The position numbers and the translations under genes are program-made. A stretch of DNA of 64,000 nt, from NCBI RefSeq assembly GCF_009852415.1, contig NZ_WOXS01000002.1, forward strand, positions 682,001-746,000. The letters are read 5' to 3'. Shown here one piece after another: positions 57,994-64,000 of the stretch (position 1 is the stretch's first letter; every line of letters starts with the position of its first letter). Under the pieces are notes generated by a model that ran no database searches, was not told the DNA's origin, and saw only the letters and a program-made list of their open reading frames with translations. Source of the stretch: Streptomyces sp. Tu 3180. GTDB taxonomy: Bacteria > Actinomycetota > Actinomycetes > Streptomycetales > Streptomycetaceae.

Positions 57994-59664
57994 ATGCGCA
58001 TCCTGCTCGTCGCCAGCGCCTACAACAGCCTCACGCAGCGGGTGCACGCCGAGTTGCGCGACCGCGGGCACGCCGTCGCCGTCGAGGTGACGCCCGGGAG
58101 CCACGACGTGGTCCGCGCCGTGGACCGGCACGCGCCCGACCTGATCGTGGCGCCCCTGCTGAAGACGGTCGTCCCCCGCGAGGTGTGGGCGACCCGGACG
58201 TGCCTGATCGTGCACCCCGGGCCGGTCGGCGACCGGGGCCCGTCCTCCCTCGACTGGGCGATCCACGAGGACGCCGAGGAGTGGGGCGTCACCGTCCTCC
58301 AGGCCGAGGAGGAGCTGGACGCGGGGCCCGTGTGGGCCACGGCGGCCTTTCCCGTGCCGCGGGGGGTGGCCAAGAGCGACCTGTACCGCAACGAGTTGTC
58401 CGACGCGGCCCTCGACGCCGTGCTGACGGCCGTCGAGCGGTTCGCCTCCGGCAGCCACTCCCCCGTCGACCAGCGCGGTCTGCCGAGCGCGCCCGGCGCC
58501 CGGAGCCGTCCCCCGATGCGCCAGGAGACACGCCGCATCGCCTGGGCCGACGACCCGACCGAGACCGTGCTGCGCACCCTGCGCGCCGCCGACTCCCAGC
58601 CCGGCGTCAGGGACGAACTGCTCGGCGCGGAGTGGTTCCTGCACGGCGGTCACCCCGAGCTCCGCCTGCGCGGACGCCCCGGCGAGCTGCTGGCGACCCG
58701 GGCGGGCGCGATCTGCCGGGCCACGGCGGACGGCGCGGTGTGGATCCCCGAACTGCGGGCCCGGACCGGCCCCGGCGCCGCGCGCGCCTGCAAGCTGCCC
58801 GCCGTGCTCGCCCTGTCCGGACGCCTGCCGCAGGTGCCGGACCTGCCCGCGCCGGTCCTGTGCCCCGAGTCCGACACCACCTGGTCGGACATCCGGTACC
58901 GGGAGGACGGCCCGGTGGGGGTGCTGTCGTTCTCCTTCCCCGGCGGCGCGATGTCCACCGACCACTGCCGACGGCTGCTGAACGCCTACCGCGCGGCCTG
59001 CGAGCGGCCCACCACGGTGCTGGTGCTCGGCGGCGCGCGGGACTTCTTCTCCAACGGCATCCACCTCGGCGTCATCGAGGCGGCACCCGACCCCGCCGCG
59101 GAGTCCTGGGCCAACGTCAACGCCATGAACGACCTCGTCGAGGCCGTCCTGACCACCACCGACCGTCTCGTCGTCGGCGCCGTCGGCGGGAACGCGGCGG
59201 CCGGCGGGGTCATGCTGGCGCTGGCCGCCGACGAGGTGTGGTGCCGCTCCGGCTCCGTGCTCAACCCGCACTACCGGCTCATGGGCCTGTACGGGTCCGA
59301 GTACTGGACGTACAGCCTGCCGCGCCGGGTGGGCGCCGCGACGGCACTGCGGCTCACCGAGGACGCGCTGCCGCTCAGCGCCGGGCGGGCCCGGGACATC
59401 GGCCTGGTCGACCGGGTGATCGAGTGCGCTCCCGCGGACTTCACCGCCGAGGTCACCCGGCTGGCTCACCACCTGGCCGGCTCGCCCGGCGCGCAGTCGT
59501 GCCTCGCCGAGAAGAAGGCCGAGTGCGAGCGCCGGGAGGCCGTCACCCCGCTGACCACGGTGCGCGAGCGGGAACTCGCGCACATGCACAGGATCTTCTT
59601 CGACCCCGACGCGCCCTACCACGCGCTGCGCCGGGCCTTCGTCCGCAAGGAACGCGCGTCGTGA
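57994..59664 (+). CDS. hypX: HypX: hydrogenase maturation formyltransferase/crotonase fusion
   Basis: 556 residues from ATG 57994, which has GGAAGGG upstream; the frame is open for 31 more codons. The N-terminal half is a formyl-tetrahydrofolate-binding domain (MRILLVASAYNSLTQRVHA, HPGPVGDRGPSSLDWAI). The C-terminal half is an enoyl-CoA hydratase-like domain (FFSNGIHLGVIEAAP, VGGNAAAGGVMLALAADEVW, NPHYRLMGLYGSEYWTY). In O2-tolerant systems HypX makes the CO ligand of the NiFe-hydrogenase active site from formyl-tetrahydrofolate. It is coupled by GTGA overlap to the protease gene. Confidence 0.93.
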   Translation: MRILLVASAYNSLTQRVHAELRDRGHAVAVEVTPGSHDVVRAVDRHAPDLIVAPLLKTVVPREVWATRTCLIVHPGPVGDRGPSSLDWAIHEDAEEWGVTVLQAEEELDAGPVWATAAFPVPRGVAKSDLYRNELSDAALDAVLTAVERFASGSHSPVDQRGLPSAPGARSRPPMRQETRRIAWADDPTETVLRTLRAADSQPGVRDELLGAEWFLHGGHPELRLRGRPGELLATRAGAICRATADGAVWIPELRARTGPGAARACKLPAVLALSGRLPQVPDLPAPVLCPESDTTWSDIRYREDGPVGVLSFSFPGGAMSTDHCRRLLNAYRAACERPTTVLVLGGARDFFSNGIHLGVIEAAPDPAAESWANVNAMNDLVEAVLTTTDRLVVGAVGGNAAAGGVMLALAADEVWCRSGSVLNPHYRLMGLYGSEYWTYSLPRRVGAATALRLTEDALPLSAGRARDIGLVDRVIECAPADFTAEVTRLAHHLAGSPGAQSCLAEKKAECERREAVTPLTTVRERELAHMHRIFFDPDAPYHALRRAFVRKERAS

Positions 59665-60192
59665 ACTCCCCCGAGGACCCCGTGACCACCGGCACGCCGC
59701 GTCCGCACACCCTGGTCGCCGGGGTCGGCAACATCTTCCTCGGCGACGACGGCTTCGGCGTCGAGGTGGCCCGCCGCCTGTCCGGACGGCCGCTGCCGGA
59801 GGGCGTCGAGGTCGCCGACGTCGGCATCCGCGGCGTCCACCTGGCCTACCGGCTCCTCGACGGGTACGACACGCTCGTCCTCCTCGACGCGACGGCGCGG
59901 GGAGGGGAGCCGGGAACGCTGTACCTGATCGACGCGGCGGCCGCCCGCCGGCGGGCGGCCGCCGGACGGCCTCGCCCTGGACGGTCACCGCATGTCGCCC
60001 GACGCGGTGCTCGCCCTGCTCGGCACCCTGTGCGCGGGCACCGGCGCCGCACCGCCGCGGCGCACGTGGCTCGTGGGCTGCGAACCCGGCGTCCTGGAAG
60101 AGGGCGTCGGCCTCAGCCCGCGGGTGGCCTCCGCGGTGCCCGGGGCGGTGCGCATGGTCACCGACCTGGTCCGCGACGGGGCCGTGGTCTGA
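59661..60192 (+). pseudogene. hydrogenase maturation protease (HycI/HupD family), frameshifted
   Basis: Starts at GTG 59661 overlapping the hypX stop. The first ~95 codons are clear: VAGVGNIFLGDDGFGVEVARRL (nickel-sensing Asp/Glu region), YDTLVLLDATARGGEPGTLYLID. The frame then turns to Arg/Pro nonsense. The sensible continuation (DGHRMSPDAVLALLGTL, LVGCEPGVLEEGVGLSPRV, AVRMVTDLV) is in another frame, ending at 60192. The break falls in a Gly/Arg-rich stretch, 59941-59965. The span of 532 nt is one base over a multiple of three. In a working gene this endopeptidase trims the hydrogenase large subunit C-terminus. Either a true mutation or a sequencing insertion. Confidence 0.75.
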
Positions 60193-60345
60193 CCGCGGAC
60201 CGTCACCACGGCCTCTCCGCCCGGCGTGCACCGAACGAGCTACGCGTCCGCCTCCCCCCTCCCCCCCGGCGCGCCGGTCGGCCGGCCGCCCCGGCCCCGC
60301 CTCTCATGGGCAGCACACCCACCCCCGGCCCAGGACGGAGCGGCG

Positions 60346-60507
60346 ATGCACGAGATGTCCGTCGCCCTGCCGGTCGTGGACCACGTCGAGCGGGCGGCAC
60401 GGTCCGGCAGCGCGCACGGAGTGCGCCGTCCGCATGGCCGCCGTCGATTTCGGCGGTGTGGTCAAGGAGGTGTGCCTGGAGTACCTGCCCGACCTGCGGG
60501 TCGGTGA
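60346..60507 (+). pseudogene. hypA: hypA 5' fragment
   Basis: Starts MHEMSVALPVVDHVERAA, the conserved nickel-binding N-terminus of HypA (Met-His-Glu). After ~26 residues, similarity stops and the frame becomes Arg/Gly nonsense, ending at 60507. The zinc-ribbon part of HypA (about 85 more residues) is absent. The break coincides with the start of the hypC 3' piece, so an internal deletion is the simplest reading. Confidence 0.7.
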
Positions 60508-60678
60508 GTACGCCATCGTCCGCGTCGGCTTCGCCCTGCAGCGGCTGGACGAGGGGTCGGCCCGCCGGACCCTGGAGCTGTTCGAGGAACTCGGCATGCT
60601 GCAGGAGGAGTTCGGCGATCCGTGGGAGCAGGCGGCCCAAGCCGCCGGTGGCGACGATCCCGGCGGGGAGGCGCGGCG

Positions 60679-60682
<4 letters not shown>
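60434..60682 (+). CDS. hypC: HypC C-terminal fragment (hydrogenase formation chaperone)
   Basis: 82 codons from an internal [56 protein letters not shown], a full match to the C-terminal part of HypC/HybG. The conserved start of HypC, a Met-Cys-Leu-Ala-x-Pro segment whose Cys2 binds iron and HypD, is missing. Nothing resembling it is found upstream, where the hypA fragment lies. If translated, the product should not be a competent chaperone. The stop overlaps the hypD GTG. Confidence 0.75.
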
Positions 60683-61867
<1,185 letters not shown>

Positions 61868-61875
<8 letters not shown>

Positions 61876-62953
61876 GACCACCGGGACCACCGGGACCACC
61901 GCGGCTGTGGACATGCTGTCCTGGACCTGTCCGGCGCCCCTGCGCGACCGGCCGCGCGTGGTGATGGGCCACGGCGGTGGCGGCGTCCTGTCCGGCGAAC
62001 TCCTCGAGCAGGCCGTCCTCCCGGCGCTCGGCGGACCGGCCCCGGCCGCGCTGACCGACTCCGCCGTGATCGAGCTCGGCGGCGCGCGGCTCGCCTTCTC
62101 CACCGACTCCTTCGTGGTCCGGCCGCTGTTCTTCCCCGGCGGCAGCATCGGCGACCTCGCGGTCAACGGCACGGTCAACGACCTCGCGATGAGCGGGGCG
62201 CGCGCGGCCTACCTCTCGTGCGGCCTGATCCTGGAGGAGGGCGTCGAGATCGACACCGTCACCCGGGTGGCCGAGGCGATCGGTGGCGCGGCCCGTGCCG
62301 CCGGGGTGCGGGTGGTGACGGGTGACACCAAGGTCGTGGAGGCCGGGCACGGTGACGGTGTGTACGTCAACACCTCGGGCGTCGGCGTGGTCCCCGCCGG
62401 GGTCGACCTGCGCCCCCAGCGCGTGGTCCCCGGCGACGTCGTCCTGGTGAGCGGCGCCGTCGGCGTGCACGGCGTGGCCGTCATGAGCAGGCGCGAGAAC
62501 CTGCGGTTCGACGTCGAGGTCGAGAGCGACTGCGCACCGCTCGGCGGGCTCGTCGAGGCGATGCTGTCGGTCACCGCGGACCTGCACGTGCTGCGCGCCC
62601 CGACCCGCGGGGGTCTGGCCGCCTCGCTCAACGAGATCGCCGCGGCCTCGGGGTGCGGGATCGTCGTCCAGGAGCGCGCCGTCCCCGTGCCCGCGCCGGT
62701 GGCGAGTGCCTGCGCGATGCTGGGTCTGGACCCGATGTACGTGGCCGACGAGGGCAAACTCGTCGCCTTCGTGCCCCGGGAGCACGCCGACGCGGTTCTG
62801 GCCGCGATGCGGGCGCACCACCTGGGTGCCGAGGCCGCGGTCATCGGTGAGGTGGTCGCGGACCACCCGGGCATGGTCGTCGCGCGGACCGGGCTCGGGG
62901 GCACGCGGGTGGTGGACATGCCGATGGGCGAACAACTCCCGCGCATCTGCTGA
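61868..62953 (+). CDS. hypE: HypE: carbamoyl dehydratase of hydrogenase maturation
   Basis: 361 residues from TTG 61868, with GGAAGGAC upstream. PurM/AIRS-like ATP-binding fold: [58 protein letters not shown]. The C-terminus is PRIC, the conserved Pro-Arg-x-Cys whose Cys carries the thiocyanate made from the HypF carbamoyl group. hypF is not in this window. Last gene of the cluster. Confidence 0.95.
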
Positions 62954-63016
62954 CCCGGCCGACCGCGGCTTCCGCGTCCGCCCCGCGGCCGACCTTTCAG
63001 GGAGTGATGGTTCGAC

Positions 63017-63022
63017 TATACT
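63017..63022 (+). promoter_or_regulatory. candidate -10 element upstream of the amidinotransferase gene
   Basis: TATACT, 36 bp before the ATG, in a locally AT-rich stretch (63000-63060) unlike the surroundings. A weak -35 (TTTCAG, 62995-63000) lies 16 bp upstream. By-eye match only. Confidence 0.3.
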
Positions 63023-63057
63023 GAGTTACACACTTCTGTGATCGAAAGCGGTTCGAC

Positions 63058-64000
63058 ATGACGGTTGTGCGCAGGCCCGATGTCATGACGGCGGCCGCGA
63101 CCGCCCCCTCCACGGAATCCGGCGCGTCCCCGGTCAACTCGCACAACGAGTGGGATCCGCTGGAGGAGATCATCGTCGGGCGCCTGGAGGGCGCGACGAT
63201 CCCGTCGAACCATCCCGTCGTGACCTGCAACATCCCCCGGTGGGCGGCGCGCGTGCAGGGGCGCGCCGCCGGCCTGAGGTACCCGCGCGTCCTGGTCGAA
63301 CGGGCGCAGCGGGAGCTCGACGGGTTCATCGCCCTCCTGCAGTCCCTCGGCGTCACGGTCAGACGCCCGGACGCCGTCGACCACCGGCAGCGCTTCGGCA
63401 CCCCCGACTGGTCCTCGCGCGGCTTCTGCAACAGCTGTCCGCGCGACAGCATGCTCGTCGTCGGCGACGAGATCATCGAGACGCCGATGGCGTGGCCGTG
63501 CCGGTACTTCGAGACGCACTCCTACCGCACGATCCTGAAGGACTACTTCCGGCGCGGCGCGCGCTGGACGGCGGCGCCGAGGCCGCAGCTCACCGACGAG
63601 CTGTTCGAGGCGGACTTCAGCGTGCCGGCGGCGGACGAGCCCCTGCGCTACATCCTCACCGAGTTCGAGCCGGTGTTCGACGCGGCGGACTTCGTGCGCG
63701 CCGGACGCGACCTCTTCGTGACGCGGAGCAACGTCACCAACGCCATGGGCATCGACTGGCTGCGCCGCCATCTGGGATCCGGCTACCGCATCCACGAGAT
63801 CGAGAGCCGGTGCCGCACGCCGATGCACATCGACACGACGTTCGTCCTGCTCGCGCCCGGCAAGGCGCTGGTCAATCCCGAATACGTCGACGTCGACCGC
63901 CTGCCCGACGTGCTGGACTCCTGGGACGTCCTGGTCGCCCCCGAGCCGGACCCGATCGACGACCGCCTGCTCAGGATCACCTCCATGTGCGGCAAGTGGC
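63058..64000 (+). CDS. amidinotransferase family protein (glycine/inosamine amidinotransferase-like), cut by window edge
   Basis: 314 residues are visible and no stop is reached. Opening: VNSHNEWDPLEEIIVGRLEGA, then GFCNSCPRDSMLVVGDEIIE, MAWPCRYFETHSYRTILKDYF, LFVTRSNVTNAMGIDWLRRHLG, CRTPMHIDTTFVLLAPGKALV. This fits L-arginine:glycine amidinotransferase and the StrB1-type inosamine-phosphate amidinotransferases, with the active-site His in MHIDTTF. The catalytic Cys is expected near the C-terminus, beyond the window. In Streptomyces such enzymes make guanidinoacetate or amidinate a natural-product amine. It begins 105 bp after hypE with its own likely promoter. Confidence 0.88.
   Translation, partial: MTVVRRPDVMTAAATAPSTESGASPVNSHNEWDPLEEIIVGRLEGATIPSNHPVVTCNIPRWAARVQGRAAGLRYPRVLVERAQRELDGFIALLQSLGVTVRRPDAVDHRQRFGTPDWSSRGFCNSCPRDSMLVVGDEIIETPMAWPCRYFETHSYRTILKDYFRRGARWTAAPRPQLTDELFEADFSVPAADEPLRYILTEFEPVFDAADFVRAGRDLFVTRSNVTNAMGIDWLRRHLGSGYRIHEIESRCRTPMHIDTTFVLLAPGKALVNPEYVDVDRLPDVLDSWDVLVAPEPDPIDDRLLRITSMCGKW

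Noticed and set aside
63016..63828. Minus-strand open frame across the window end
   Set aside because: It lies antisense to a convincing amidinotransferase coding sequence that is open to the window edge.

Overview
The window is about 72-75% GC, with GTG/TTG starts, tightly coupled reading frames and strong GC-rich hairpin terminators. It also carries conservon (cvn) genes, SpoIIE-type phosphatases and a hydroxamate siderophore locus. All of this points to a Streptomyces or close relative. No rRNA, tRNA, CRISPR array or insertion sequence was seen.

Layout. 1-7.5 kb: the start of a DUF574-type SAM methyltransferase, a biotin-dependent pyruvate carboxylase, an HxlR regulator divergent from a RidA-family protein, a YceI protein with an added beta-sandwich domain, and an AlkZ-like winged-helix DNA glycosylase. 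8-14.2 kb: a complete conservon (cvnA-D) coupled to two cytochromes P450 and an enoyl-CoA hydratase. The first P450 lacks the EXXR motif (CYP157 type), and cvnC holds the only in-frame TTA codon noticed in the window. 14.3-27.4 kb: a two-domain GNAT, a frame-disrupted ArsR-like regulator, a class-V aminotransferase, an AI-2E-type permease, two large SpoIIE-type signalling phosphatases, an EEP-fold hydrolase and an unrecognised membrane-anchored protein.

27.4-52.8 kb is an iron-acquisition locus. It has a FecCD/FecE importer, a heterodimeric ABC exporter, MbtH, a four-module NRPS of about 4,760 residues, a lipoprotein siderophore receptor, an ornithine N5-monooxygenase and a hydroxyornithine formyltransferase. 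Four 19-bp iron-box-like sites lie in its two divergent promoter regions. The NRPS reads C-A-T-C-A-T-C-A-T-C-A-T-C, with no epimerase and no thioesterase. A2 reads as serine, A3 as hydroxyornithine, and A1 and A4 resemble each other. This matches a foroxymithine/erythrochelin-type tetrapeptide: capped formyl-hydroxy-Orn, Ser, hydroxy-Orn and formyl-hydroxy-Orn, released as a diketopiperazine. A single missing base near 39571 splits the NRPS frame.

52.9-57.8 kb holds small accessory genes: a GNAT, two SRPBCC proteins, a DUF2795 protein, a PlsC acyltransferase, and a GCS2 glutamate-cysteine ligase preceded by a 79-nt long hairpin. 58-63 kb is a [NiFe]-hydrogenase maturation cluster that looks eroded. 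hypX, hypD and hypE are intact, the protease is frameshifted, and a hypA 5' piece is joined directly to a hypC 3' piece. hypB, hypF and the hydrogenase structural genes are absent here. The window ends inside an amidinotransferase gene.

Several genes carry one-base frame breaks, some in homopolymers, so sequencing error must be weighed against true decay for each of them.
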